A DNA stretch of 64,000 nt from Marasmius tenuissimus (Eukaryota; Basidiomycota; Agaricomycetes; Agaricales; Marasmiaceae), in assembly GCA_029532415.1 (NCBI GenBank), contig JAQOTA010000023.1, positions 434,001-498,000 on the forward strand, written 5' to 3'. Position numbers and translations under genes: made by a program. This document shows positions 30,334 to 40,410 of this stretch, in pieces. Numbering within the stretch: the first letter of the stretch is position 1; the number at the start of each line of letters is the position of its first letter. The notes under the pieces were generated by a model. That model was not told where the DNA came from. It did not search any database and saw only the letters and a program-made list of their open reading frames with translations.

Positions 30334-33035
30334 TGTAAAGCGCCACTCGCGGTGTATAATAAAATCTAACTCGTAGGTCAAATCCTCCCAACACTCAAGA
30401 GTGTAGCTGAAGGGTGCGGGAATCGGGATCAGCGTTGATCGTAGGTTCCGCTCTTAGCCAGACTGCAATAGTAGGCTGAAGGAAATCTGACTCAAGAAAC
30501 TATCCAACTAAGGTAGCTTCGCCTCTGAAACCAGTTCGGAGGTCAAAAGTGGGATTCGGAAGAGAGGTTTATAGGTTGTTTCGGGGAGTGTAGAGTTTGT
30601 TTGGTGCTTCGGAAGTGCGTTCTTAGGCTTCAACTAGCTTCAGAACCACTCGAACAGCAAGGGGCAACAAGACAATCAAATCGAACAATGGCAATAAGAC
30701 TCCAATCAAGTCTGTCAATGACCGAAGACCAACTGTCAACGGCGAACAATATCCTCAGCTCAATTAGCTTCGGAGGTTCAACAATAGCTCAGCCAGTCAA
30801 GTCGGCGTCGCAGACAAACAATGCAAAGTCAAGGTCAAGCAAGTGTTCAATGGATTTTCTAGGTTTGGGCAAACTAAGTTCTATTCCGTTCTAATGTCTC
30901 TCCAGAAGCGCTCCCGAGTCAACTAACTACCCAACAAGTGGAATAGCTTCGTATCCTCTGAATACTAATCGTACGGATTGCTTGGGGATTCTTGATGAAA
31001 ACCCCACTGCTTATATACTCTAGGAGGCTCTAATTCTACCGAATTGTACAAATATCGAATAAACCATGCCTCGGAGGCATAAACTACCTACTTTGGAATA
31101 TACTTGGAGAGTTTTGTGTTTAATCTACGCTTTTGAACCCCAAAGTCAAAACCAATAATTTGCTTCGGAAGTATCATCAGCCTCGAACATTCTCTAACAT
31201 TCTTTTCTTCTGGGTCTCTCCTATCGATGGTTCCGTTCTGCCTATCTGCCTCCGCAGCATTGATTCTCCGGTTCTAGACCCTTCAATCGTCGTAGGTCAT
31301 CCTGTTCTGTCTGCCTCCGAAGCATATACTCCCTTTGTCTGAAGCAAAGTACTTGCCTCCGAAGTGCTACTAGATGCCTATATTCATGGAGTTACCCAGC
31401 CGTCCATAGCCAGGTTGATGTCCTTTCCGTAGCTCGGATAATTCTGAGGTCCTGCCATCCATATGGCCGCCCCACTATATCCAATCTTGGTGCCTTGGAT
31501 ACCGGGTAATAGTTCAATGGTTCAGCCAGAACTCCCACTCGATTCTTTGGTACACCATTCCTTTCTTTCTAGTCCCTTGCCTCCCAGTGCAGTTGAGCAC
31601 TGTGTTTTGCCACCAGCACCAACTATGCCCTTAGTACAGTCAATATCTTCATGTACGAGTATAAGGGAGGTACCTCGACGGTGCAACTCCTTCGATCACT
31701 TCTCGATCATTGTTTAGCGCCCAGTGCCTGGTTCGGATCCACGCCTCCGAAGCGCTAATTTCCTAGTTTCCGAAGTAAAATTTCCATTTCAGCGGCCAGT
31801 CCAGAGGTCAGTAAAAGCAAGTGCTAGGTTGTCCCAATTCCTTGCTTACTTTTCCCCGAGCGTACTATGGCACGCTTGCATAACATTGAAGACCACTTTC
31901 GCAACTTACTCTATAGTAAGCCTTTCTACTTTCTAGATTCCGAGGCGGCCTTCTGACTTCCTCTCCAGAGTTGTATAAGCTCTGGTGGTATCCAGAAGAT
32001 TACTCTGATAAGATCAAGGAGCGCCGCATCATCCTACCCATTCCACTCGACGCAGAACGAGAAGCTATCCTCGGACTCATCTTCCAGCAGTTCTTCCTCA
32101 GTTGCCACAGATCCGTCTACTGGGGCTACGTGATTCGTTACGACATAATCCAGGACGAAATCTATCTCTGCGAGGACACCTTTGACCACTTCATTCCTCA
32201 CGACGCCAGGTCTATCATCGACATGGTCGCCGAGTCCATTGCTCGAGTGGGATTCCTCGACTTCAAAACCGCTCGTACTCCTGGAGCCGTTAACGCTTGG
32301 ATCGACGCCGTCGTCAGCTGTGCTGAGTGCCCAGCACCTCCGAAGCTTGACTATACCAAGCTCTCGTTCTTCCAGTATTCCCCTGTCATGGGTCGTTGGC
32401 TCTCTCGATCCTTTTCTTTCTATAATCCTATTTTATGCGATCCATTCTATACCGATTATCTAGATCATGAAACCTTCATTGATTCTTATTATCCTGAAGA
32501 TTCTGACGTAGATAATTACTTCGGTTGGGATGAGGTAGCTCTAGCCAATATGGATGACTAGCGTAACCTGTAGTATACCTAGTATACTTGAATCAATCAT
32601 GCCTCCAAAGCGAGGCCTTGACCTTATACCAAGCTTCTGAGGCTTGACTTAGTCTCGCTTTGCGACCATCCATGCTTCCGCGGTGACCTCCTCTGTCTAT
32701 CCCTACTAGTACGGGACTTCGTTAAGTCTGATTCTGTTATTCTAATCCTTAGTACGATGCCTCCGAGCCACTGGAGATATTCCCTTGTTATGACTACAGG
32801 TCCTAGTCGTGCCTCCGAAGTGATACTTTCGTCAGTTATACAACTCCTACAGTTTTCAGAGATAAGGAGAGACGCCTCCGAGGCACTATTCTCTCCTTAT
32901 GCTAGGATCTGAGCCTTTTACTAGCCGCTCGGGACTCGCTCTAGTACTCGTATTACCTAGTCATTTCTTATCTGTTTTATGCTAAAATCGCACAAAACAA
33001 GGCTCCGAAGCTGCTTTTTAATAGCAGGCGCTACA
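30334..33035 (+). mobile_element. TIR element C (2.7 kb) with a passenger gene
   Basis: This 2702-bp insertion sits in the 5' LTR of copia B, bounded by TGTAAAGCGCC and GGCGCTACA. CCGG duplications lie at 30330-30333 and 33036-33039. The other LTR of B shows the empty site (GAACCGGGAC). It is the younger of the two copies: it keeps CpG in many places where C' (2955-5660) has TpG or CpA. Content is the same: one spliced gene (31867-32561) and many CCTCCGAAG/CTTCGGAGG motifs on both strands. No transposase was found. Confidence 0.88.
31867..32561 (+). CDS. unknown protein of TIR element C, 213 aa
   Basis: Exon 1 is 31867-31915, the intron 31916-31968 (GTAAGC...CCAG, 53 nt) and exon 2 31969-32561, giving 214 codons with stop, the same as in C'. 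The protein begins MARLHNIEDHFRNLLY and contains KLWWYPEDYSDKIKERR, YWGYVIRYDIIQDEIYLCED, AVVSCAECPAPPKLDYTKL and an acidic tail ending ALANMDD. It has no TM helix, no signal peptide and no recognised fold. It is the only convincing gene of the element. Upstream 30334-31866 and downstream 32562-33035 contain open frames of up to about 97 codons that lack ATG starts and look non-coding. It may be a captured host gene or an element-specific factor. Confidence 0.7.
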
Positions 33036-33089
33036 CCGGGACTTTGGATATACCAGGATCTAATTATAGTCCACAGATTCAACATGCCA

Positions 33090-34448
33090 TTCACGCATCG
33101 AACGGGAGATGCCGGAGTTGGTAACAAGAGTGGTGGAGGAATAGTTGGAATCCATGATTTGGACGTGATAGAGATGGTTGATCATGATGCCGTGTCCCAT
33201 TAGAGTTCCGTCGGATTTGAACATTTGAAGTTCTTTTCCTTTCAACATGTGGGAACCGCCGGCATCTGCAAGGCGAGTGAGCGAGATCAAATTAAATTTG
33301 GCAGTAGGGACGTAAGCTGTGTTTCGAAGTTCGATCTGATGGTGTTTGCCGTTCTCGTGTCGTAAGGTAATGGATACAGTGCCGTGTCCCTTGATAGTTG
33401 ATTTTCCGGTATAGCCCCAGACAGTTTTGTTGGCGGGTGTGAAAGATCTGAATAGAGATTGATCAGTGCAGAAATGGCGAGTAGCACCCGTGTCGGCGAG
33501 CCAAGGGACGGAAGTAGCAGTGCGGGCGACTGCAACAGTGTCTTCGTCAGTTTCGGAGATGACGGCAAATCCATAGTCGGGAGTTGATTGAGAAGTCGTG
33601 ACGTTGGCGCGTGAATTGTGTGATTGGTTCCTAGCTGCTTTGCCGGCTTCGGTCTGAGGATCTCCTCGTTGCCGTTTGAGACAGTGTTTGGAATAATGGC
33701 CTTTGATGCTGCAGTGGTGGCAGATGATGTTGGGGTTGCCGGCCTTGCGCTTTGGTTGGTGTGAATTGCTGTTGGAGTGGGTTTGAAAGGCTTGGGCAGA
33801 TGAGGAGGAGTTGCCGGATCTGTGTGCACGTTGTTCAGCCTCGGCAAGTAAGCGACGAATTAATTTAGAAGGTCTGCCAAGATCTGTATCGTCGAGCCCA
33901 GAGACAACAGGGTCCCAGGACTCTGGTAAAGATAAGAGAAGTGTGGAATTGAATTCCTCATCGGGTAGGTCGTGTCCGAGAGAATTGAGTTCAAAGGAGT
34001 ATTCTTGTAGTTTGTCGATATGTTTCTGCATGTCGTCGCCGTCTGAGTAGCGTAGTTGGACCATGTTCCTTTTGACCATTACAGGTCCTAAGGCGCCATG
34101 TGGCTTAAAGTAGCCGGTGATTTCTTGTAGTAGCTGATATGAGGTGTGAGCGTTGGCGAAACGTTTGACCAAGGTGTTGGACAGTCGGAAACAGATGGCT
34201 CGAGAAGCTTTCTTGTCCTTCTTGTCCCAATTTAGGATTGAGACATCTTCCGTCTTCTGGCGTTCTTTGAAGGCATCATCTGATTTGCCTTTAGCTTTAA
34301 CGATGGGGTTCGGACGTGTTTCGACGCCAGTGGCGATTTCGAGGACTTGGAGTTCGTCGAGGACGTCGGTGATTTTAATGAGCCAGCCGGGGTAATGTTC
34401 CTTGGTGTCGAGAGCTTCGATGACGATCTTGTCGAAGGTGGTAGTCAT
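33090..34448 (-). CDS. copia A- Gag and protease (5' part of polyprotein, cut by B)
   Basis: The ATG at 34448 gives MTTTFDKIVIEALDTKEHYPG. Gag includes a zinc knuckle (CHHCSIKGHYSKHC, about residues 235-250). The protease signature is WLADTGATRHFC (near 33500). The reading frame is clean up to SRSMREWH at the B insertion and resumes beyond 24013. Compared with A+ it keeps Arg codons (CGA) where A+ has TGA. The upstream open frame into the LTR is not needed for translation. Confidence 0.88.
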
Positions 34449-34536
34449 GACGAGAATAGAAGTTGATGGTGAGGAGTGAATAGGATTACGAGAGGGTCGG
34501 GTAGATTGTGATGCGACAAAAGTGTTGCTGCTACCA

Positions 34537-34900
34537 AGTCGCGAGTAACGGTGAAGAGTATCGAGTTTACCGGAAGAGCGGAGTTGACGAGTAGTGAAGA
34601 GTAAGTCGGAGCTAGGGCTCAATGTAGAAAAGAGGAAAGTAGAATGATGATTATACAGGACGAGAGAGAGAACTTATATACTGTAGAGTGGACTATGGAG
34701 TCCAGATATCTAATCTGTAAGTACATATGACGAAATGGGGATAGAGGCATAGGGCATGAGAAATGAGTAAGTAAGATTGTAAAAGTGGAGATTAACTACT
34801 GTGCATGACATAGTATAGATCGGAGGTCAAGGGTTGTATAGTACAATAGGTCCTAGGGTTAGTGAGGTCATAAGGCATGTATATAGCATGTAATTCAACT
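34537..34900 (-). repeat. 5' LTR of copia A-
   Basis: This 364-bp LTR is followed inward by the TGGTAGC primer site (minus strand, just below 34537) and outward by the CCAAC duplication at 34901-34905. Confidence 0.9.
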
Positions 34901-35510
34901 CCAACTCTGACGAAGAACCTATCCTGGGCAGCAAGTGGCGGGCGATATTTGGCGACCTCGACTCTGACAATGACCTCAAGGCCAACAACCTCAACAGCAA
35001 CGACCTCAAGAACGACAACGACAACCTCAAAAACGACCTCAGTGACTTCTTCAACTACCGACTGGATGACTACGCAAGAATGTATTACCCCGACGGCGAT
35101 TTCGACTCCGACGAAGGACCTATTCTGGGCTGCAAGTGGCGGGCGACGTTTGGCGACCTCGACTCTGGAGACAACCTCCACGGCAACTTCGACTATCGAT
35201 TGGATGACTACGCTAAAATGTACGACTCCGACTGCGACTATAACAGTTATGGGGGTCGTATTTCGACCCAGGCCTCACTCTCTCGCGTGAACACGACAAA
35301 GTTTTGATTAACCAAGGTATGTACTTGTACGAGGGAAAGAAAGGCTGCCCTATCTACGAGATAGGTGCAGGTTTATATAGTCCACTTCGGCATTTGCCGT
35401 GAATATGATGCTGTAATTAGCAGGGGCGTTATAGCGACAACTCCGACGAGCTGGACGACGCCCCCATTCTCTCCGACGCGTGGAGAAAAGCCTTTGCGCT
35501 CGATGATTAG

Positions 35511-36130
35511 GTTTGTGTCCGACCACTTCTCATTGTATTCGCTCTTCTGACGTGTTCGTTTTTCCACTCAGGACGGCTTTCCTCATTGGTGAGTACGCCG
35601 ATGATTCTTTCCGAGGGCCTGTTCTCGCATGCTTGTTGGGTCATGGCTGGTCCGCGGCCCGGCGAGCATGAGGGGACATTCTCTTCCTTTGTGGGCTGAC
35701 CTTTTCACAGGTCCTAGAGTCTTCGCACAGCTGTAGAAAGGTAAGTCTTTGGTTGACTCTCATGTACATGAACAAGGGACTGAAATGCTTCTCGCGCAAG
35801 GTACCCTAAAGGCACGGCCACCGCCAGACTTACCGGAATAGTCTGGCGGTGGCCGGCGGGTGAGCGAGGTGAGAGTAGTATTTTGTCTGAACAAGTCCAC
35901 CAAGCTCATTTATCCTACACTTTTTCGTGTCTGTATACAGGGCTCTACCCGTAGGCGGTCCAAATACGAAGGTGAGTTGAATCTACTCTGCGTTGAGCTT
36001 GAGTTACCTTGCTAACTACAATGTTGTCTGTCTATGGTGTTCTTAGATCTGTGCCATTGTCGTGGGATGTCTGTATTTATTCGTTAGGTACTGCATAGTG
36101 TAGATATCTGCTTTACGCCAGCACATAATA
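35511..36130. other. intergenic with strong hairpin and splice-like micro-exon pattern
   Basis: No protein gene is supported. A perfect 16-bp inverted repeat (35815-35830 and 35840-35855, CGGCCACCGCCAGACT) with a 9-nt loop stands out. On the plus strand several strong splice-like junctions occur in series: GTGAGT near 35592, TTTTCACAG near 35711, AAAGGTAAGT near 35740, TGTATACAG near 35940, CGAAGGTGAGT near 35970 and TTCTTAG near 36046. They would define exons of about 30 nt. This may be a spliced 3' UTR of the acidic gene or a non-coding RNA. Confidence 0.3.
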
Positions 36131-39100
36131 CTATACGGTGAGTGGAGGAGACTCCACATACACCATTTCAAAAGCTCCCTCTGGGTATCTATTGCCAGGA
36201 ATCGCGTCTGCCTCTTCAGCCAGCTTTCTGATCTGAGATTTCTCGTCGTTCGACAGCTTAACCTTCGCTGCACCCATGTTCTCTTCGACGTACTAACCAG
36301 TGAGTCAATATTCCAGTATGGCAACCTCGGATTGGCCACCCGTAGTACCTGCTGGACTTTACTGTGCTTCCGTCATTGTATGATATCATTGCCCTTTGCC
36401 CCGTCTTACTCACGTAGCTCCATAACCCTTTACCTCTGTGATCGTACTTACTCCTACATACATCATGCACAGTTGGACCTACATCATGCGTAGTATATTC
36501 CTTTCTGTTCTCTTGTATTCTCTACCTACTTCTGTACAGTATATAAACTACCTACCAAATCCCATACCACCTCAGCGGTTTGTTAACCCACTGAGGTCTT
36601 CTACATTTCTCTTATTTTGCCCCGCTCCGAGCTCTTTCTCTGCGCTGTATTGCGACTCAAACCGCTAGTCTAGCTTATTCTTGGAACAAGCCGCTTCACT
36701 TCTCATCATTATGGCACCCATCACTTCTCCCCCTCACAACATCAACAACCTTATCTCTACTGTCACGAAACTCACAGATGCCACTTACCGGGAATGGAAG
36801 TTTGACATTGCTATGGTCATGCGGCAGGCTGGTGGAAGTCTACACGGAGCTGTCACTGGATCCATCGACAAGCCATTACCATCTACCTCTGATCAGAAGG
36901 ATGATGGCACGTGGGAATCCATACAGGCTCAGGGACTTGCCATCATTGGTCTCACCATTGACAACAGCCAGAAAGAGTACATCCGCACTGCCAAGACAGG
37001 CAAGGAGGCTTGGACAATTCTCAAGGACATTTACGAGCGGAACTCAACATCCCAGCGCACATCCCTGAAGAGGGCATTCTATGCATACAAACACGACCCA
37101 GAACAATCCATTTCCAAATATATCTCCGACATCACCTCCGCCGCCAATTCACTCAAGGCAATCGGCCTCACTATCTCCGATCTTGACATAACCGATGTCC
37201 TAATCTATTCACTTGCTCCTGAATATGCCGACGTCGCTACTTCCCTTATGACACGATCCGATCATGACAGTCTCACCATCACAGCTGTCACCTCAGCCCT
37301 GCGCGAGAAAGGTGCTCGGCTTGAACTAGCTGATCCAACCCCAACTTCCTCATCCACAACATTCCACGCCTTCTCTACGACCCCTGCCAGCCGTAAATCC
37401 TGCACCTCTTGCGGGAAAAATGGTCACCAGGCTAACGACTGCTGGAAGAAGAAGAAATGCGAGACATGTGGCAAAATGGGCCACATTGCCAGGGTCTGCC
37501 GTCAGACAGCTGCCAACTATGCCGGATCTGCCCCTGATTACGGCTTCTGAATGCTTTGCACAGCTTCATGATTAGCCCGGGACAGGTATTTCGGATGACA
37601 TTGACATTTAGCCCGGCAATAGAATTGTTGGATGATCTAGGTTTAGCCCGGGTTGGATACCCCGGATGTGCTGTTTGGTCTAGGAGGACCATTCTTGGAT
37701 AATAGCAATTGTTTAGCCTGCAGACGTGCAGATGAAGTATTTCTTTTCTTGCTTTTGGACATGTGCTTTTGCGATACTGCCTCGGTTGAGGAGGACAGTC
37801 AATATTCCAGTATGGCAACCTCGGATTGGCCACCCGTAGTACCTGCTGGACTTTACTGTGCTTCCGTCATTGTATGATATCATTGCCCTTTGCCCCGTCT
37901 TACTCACGTAGCTCCATAACCCTTTACCTCTGTGATCGTACTTACTCCTACATACATCATGCACAGTTGGACCTACATCATGCGTAGTATATTCCTTTCT
38001 GTTCTCTCGTATTCTCTACCTACTTCTGTACAGTATATAAACTACCTACCAAATCCCATACCACCTCAGCGGTTTGTTAACCCACTGAGGTCTTCTACAT
38101 TTCTCTTATTTTGCCCCGCTCCGAGCTCTTTCTCTGCGCTGTATTGCGACTCAGTGAAACGAATGAGTACATTGGAACGGTCTTGACGAGGGTCCTCCCA
38201 CCTTGATTTTCTTTGTTCCGGGAATGACAACGATGTCGTCGCCCTGAGCAAGAATCCAGGCAAGGGTGACTTGGCCAGGTGTCGCGTCATGCTTTTTCCC
38301 AATGTCTCCCAGCCTATCGACCACGGATAATATCTTAGGGAAGTTTTCGGCAAAGTATCTGGGCCATATCAACCTCGGTCAAAATCAAGCAGGAGGATGG
38401 ACATACTTCGGAATGCTCCTCCTGAAATCAGTTTCCTCGAATTGATCTGGTGATTTCTAGGCTCTCGTAAATACCTTCCCATTCATGTTGCGAACTTTGG
38501 TACAGACTCACGATCTGACCGGAGATCAGTCCCCTCCCCAGTGGAGAATACGCCACAATGGTTACTCCTAACTCCCGGGCCGTCTTGAGTAATCCAACTT
38601 TCGGGGATTCAATCTCAAGCACAAGAGGTGAATACTCGACTTGAAGGGCCGAAATGGGATGGACTGTGTGTGCTCGACGCAGACCGTTGGCGGTGCACTC
38701 AGATAGGCCGATATATTTCACCTTTCCCTCCCTATGAATGCGATTGATTACTTGGAAAGAGAGGAAGAGATTTGAACTTCATACTCACTTCACGAGCTCT
38801 GCCATGGCTCTAACAGTTTCCTGAGCTTCATGAGCACACTTCCTGGATGACAACCGTAGTACGTCTTACCTCGATAGGAACCTTTGGATCAACACTATGG
38901 CCATACATCACTGTTCGACATCTCGACTCCTCTGAAAGGGAGTGAAAGATGCTCACCGATGCTGATAATATAGATCGATATGATCGACACCAAGTCTTGA
39001 CAAACTGCGATTGCAAGCTTCCTTCACATATGTTGCGTCTCCTCGAATACCGTTAGGAGTGAAACCAAACTTGGAAGCCAGGAAAATCTGGTCGCGCTTC

Positions 39101-39418
39101 CCAGTTCGCTTAAACCTGAAAAGCTATGAGTATCTCCTTTCTATTACTTATGCTTAATGATCACCATTTTCCAAGCAGGTCTTCCGAGTCCCCATACAAG
39201 TCAGACGTATCCCAGTGGTTGCAGCCGCTTGCTAGTACCGCATCCAGAACCTATCGAGTACTACGTGAGGAGGGTTCCATGAAGACGTATTAAACGAAGC
39301 GCACCTTGAAACGTTCCTCGTCGCTGTCCACCGCACCGTATGCCATACTTAGTCCCATCGTTCCAAACCCAAGGGGGTTCACGAAAGCGTCGCCAATTTT
39401 TCTCGGGGAAAGAGCCAT
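36131..39418 (-). CDS. aldo-keto reductase, interrupted in an intron by a gag-only LTR element
   Basis: The enzyme family reduces aldehydes and ketones with NADPH on a TIM barrel. Exon 1 (39418-39305) encodes [20 protein letters not shown] plus [18 protein letters not shown]. Exon 2 (39250-39165) has the catalytic-Asp region [17 protein letters not shown]. Next come [18 protein letters not shown] (catalytic Lys), [16 protein letters not shown] (catalytic His), [87 protein letters not shown] (in segments), and the last exon [18 protein letters not shown] ending ESPPLTV at 36131. All tetrad residues are visible. The intron between GTKKIK and YVEEN (GTGGGAGG...GGTTAG) holds the 1849-bp element at 36303-38151. 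Coding sequence is otherwise intact, so function depends on splicing a roughly 1.9-kb intron. It resembles fungal AKRs of the pyridoxal/aryl-alcohol reductase type. Confidence 0.85.
36303..36657 (+). repeat. 5' LTR of gag-only element
   Basis: This 355-bp LTR contains TATATAAAC at about 36539, followed by an inverted repeat (36569-36575 with 36591-36597, ACCTCAG/CTGAGGT). Confidence 0.9.
36711..37550 (+). CDS. copia-type Gag of gag-only element, 279 aa
   Basis: I chose the ATG at 36711 ([20 protein letters not shown]); the open frame extends 30 nt further up without an ATG. It has the UBN2/copia gag fold signature: [52 protein letters not shown] and [18 protein letters not shown]. It ends with two CCHC zinc knuckles ([14 protein letters not shown] and [14 protein letters not shown], about residues 230-262) for RNA binding. 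It ends SAPDYGF and a TGA at 37548-37550, just before the place where a protease would begin in full copia elements. An intact gag without pol suggests selection for packaging by a helper element. Confidence 0.9.
   Translation: MAPITSPPHNINNLISTVTKLTDATYREWKFDIAMVMRQAGGSLHGAVTGSIDKPLPSTSDQKDDGTWESIQAQGLAIIGLTIDNSQKEYIRTAKTGKEAWTILKDIYERNSTSQRTSLKRAFYAYKHDPEQSISKYISDITSAANSLKAIGLTISDLDITDVLIYSLAPEYADVATSLMTRSDHDSLTITAVTSALREKGARLELADPTPTSSSTTFHAFSTTPASRKSCTSCGKNGHQANDCWKKKKCETCGKMGHIARVCRQTAANYAGSAPDYGF
37797..38151 (+). repeat. 3' LTR of gag-only element
   Basis: This 355-bp LTR matches 36303-36657 with one substitution seen. It is preceded by a purine-rich GAGGAGGACAG. Confidence 0.9.
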
Positions 39419-40410
39419 TGATGTTGAGTCTTGTCAAGTTGGCAGACCTTCCGCGTGTTTTTGTCTCTTTTTATAGTCTTCGGAAGACGGCAAAGAGCCG
39501 CGACATGACACTATGTCGATTATACGAAGAAATGAAGAGACGAGGAAAGTCTCGGTTGGTCGCCGGTGGGTTAGCAAACGACGTGTTCTAATCGGTTCTA
39601 ACTTCTCACCCGCTCCCGGGTGGCCGGGGTTGCTTGGATTCCTTTGTGGCTGAATTTATAATACCAGGGTTGGCCCGCAACTTTGACCATGCCACCTGAT
39701 CGATGATCATCAGGATCTAATCTCAATCAGGATATGATCTTCGGTTATCAGCCCCGCTATTTACCTCCGCGACGCGTCTGTTGCCAGAACTTCCATCTCC
39801 ATCGACATGTTATTCTCTTTTTCCTTGACCGTCCTCAGTATTGACTTGAGCTAACTTCCAGGAAAGCCTCAGATCCATCTGGGACATGGTCCGTCAGGAT
39901 AGATACTAAATTTGCCACAGGTGACTTTTTTTTTTTTTTTGGAGGAGCGTTTGGTGGGCTCGACAGTTTCCGTCCGGTGCTGTCTTTGAGCCATCGCTAT
40001 TGTATGTAGGAGTTGCACCCACAAAATTTAGAGCTTGAAAAACGGTAGAACTATTTATCATAACCATGTTGTACCTAGAAGGTAAGCAGGCCTCCTCGGG
40101 GAAATGCTATTACGTATAAGGTGTGGGGCTCGAGACCGCGTTCCCGTTATGACGGGTTTTACTATTCCCACCCTGGCTTGCGCTGGTACGAAGGTCCTGC
40201 ACATATAATACTTACCTGCCACAGGTGACTTGGACGGCGAAAGGTGGCAAGTGTCGTGGTTACCGTAAATTCACGTACTTATGTATGTCCTAGGTTAATG
40301 TATTCAAAATCTTTGTGCCAGTATTGTACAACCTAGGCTAGTTATCTCGGATATGTTTTAGACAATGTAGGAGTAGAAGTAAGAGACATAGGGTTCAAGA
40401 ACGTCGATAC
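39419..40410. other. promoter region of the aldo-keto reductase, dispersed repeat copy 2, no other gene
   Basis: The divergent upstream region of the aldo-keto reductase. Positions 39650-39900 are related to 19735-19990 (about three quarters identical by eye). A run of 16 or more T residues lies near 39926. No coding region is supported on either strand. Confidence 0.4.

Larger units (their letters stand above)
24014..33084 (-). mobile_element. copia-type LTR retrotransposon B, nested in copia A-
   Basis: B is inserted in the pol frame of A-. The 3' LTR is 24014-24336 (323 bp). The 5' LTR is 30056-33084, interrupted by element C at 30334-33035. Ends are TGTTGAATC...CTCATCA on the minus strand. 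TGCCA duplications lie at 24009-24013 and 33085-33089. I see about two differences between the LTRs, so B is fairly young. Next to the 5' LTR (30055 downward) the minus strand reads GGTTATGGGCCCCGG, the complement of the anticodon arm of initiator tRNA-Met. This suggests priming by a tRNA half, as in Drosophila copia. Without C, B is about 6.4 kb. Confidence 0.93.
20693..34900 (-). mobile_element. copia-type LTR retrotransposon A-, split by nested elements B and C
   Basis: This is the second copy of the A family, on the minus strand. LTRs are 34537-34900 (5') and 20693-21056 (3'), both 364 bp. The flanking CCAAC duplications are 20688-20692 and 34901-34905. Without B (9071 bp plus 5) its length is 5132 bp, against 5131 bp for A+. 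Primer site, purine tract and coding order match A+. Its two LTRs differ at several places, so it is older than the gypsy or gag-only insertions. Confidence 0.93.
20179..35510 (+). pseudogene. acidic repeat-protein gene split by copia A-
   Basis: The 5' part starts at an ATG at 20179. After a small-residue-rich start it becomes highly acidic (SDDEEEIDYDSDSEYDEEED near 20490-20560). An intron of about 50 nt ends in CTAG near 20674, and copia A- interrupts the next exon at 20692. After the element the frame continues from 34906 (SDEEPILGSKWRAIFGDLDS). A second repeat follows (SDEGPILGCKWRATFGDLDS, near 35110-35170) with FDYRLDDYAKMY. After a possible intron a shorter third unit comes (SDELDDAPILSDAWRKAFAL) with the stop at 35508-35510. 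The repeating core is D-E-x-P-I-L-x-x-x-W-R-x-x-F. Joining the halves at the CCAAC duplication keeps the reading frame. Function is unknown. The exon boundaries before 20490 and after 35280 are uncertain. Confidence 0.5.
36303..38151 (+). mobile_element. gag-only LTR element (TR-GAG-like), 1849 bp
   Basis: LTRs are 36303-36657 and 37797-38151, each 355 bp, with one difference seen. Borders are AGTCAAT...GCGACT. CAGTG duplications lie at 36298-36302 and 38152-38156. The only gene is gag (36711-37550). The 246 bp between gag and the 3' LTR contain no protease, RT or integrase. It is antisense to the host aldo-keto reductase and lies wholly in one intron. LTR termini AGT...ACT resemble those of the copia A family, which suggests relationship. 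Movement would need pol supplied in trans. Confidence 0.92.

Noticed and set aside
34877..35290. Thr/Ser-rich 137-codon plus-strand frame
   Set aside because: It is an alternative frame of the acidic repeat gene and copia LTR; the acidic frame has repeats and joins across the insertion.
39920..39945. T-run as a terminator or poly(A) tail of a retroposon
   Set aside because: There is no adjacent non-LTR element body or target duplication; simple homopolymer.
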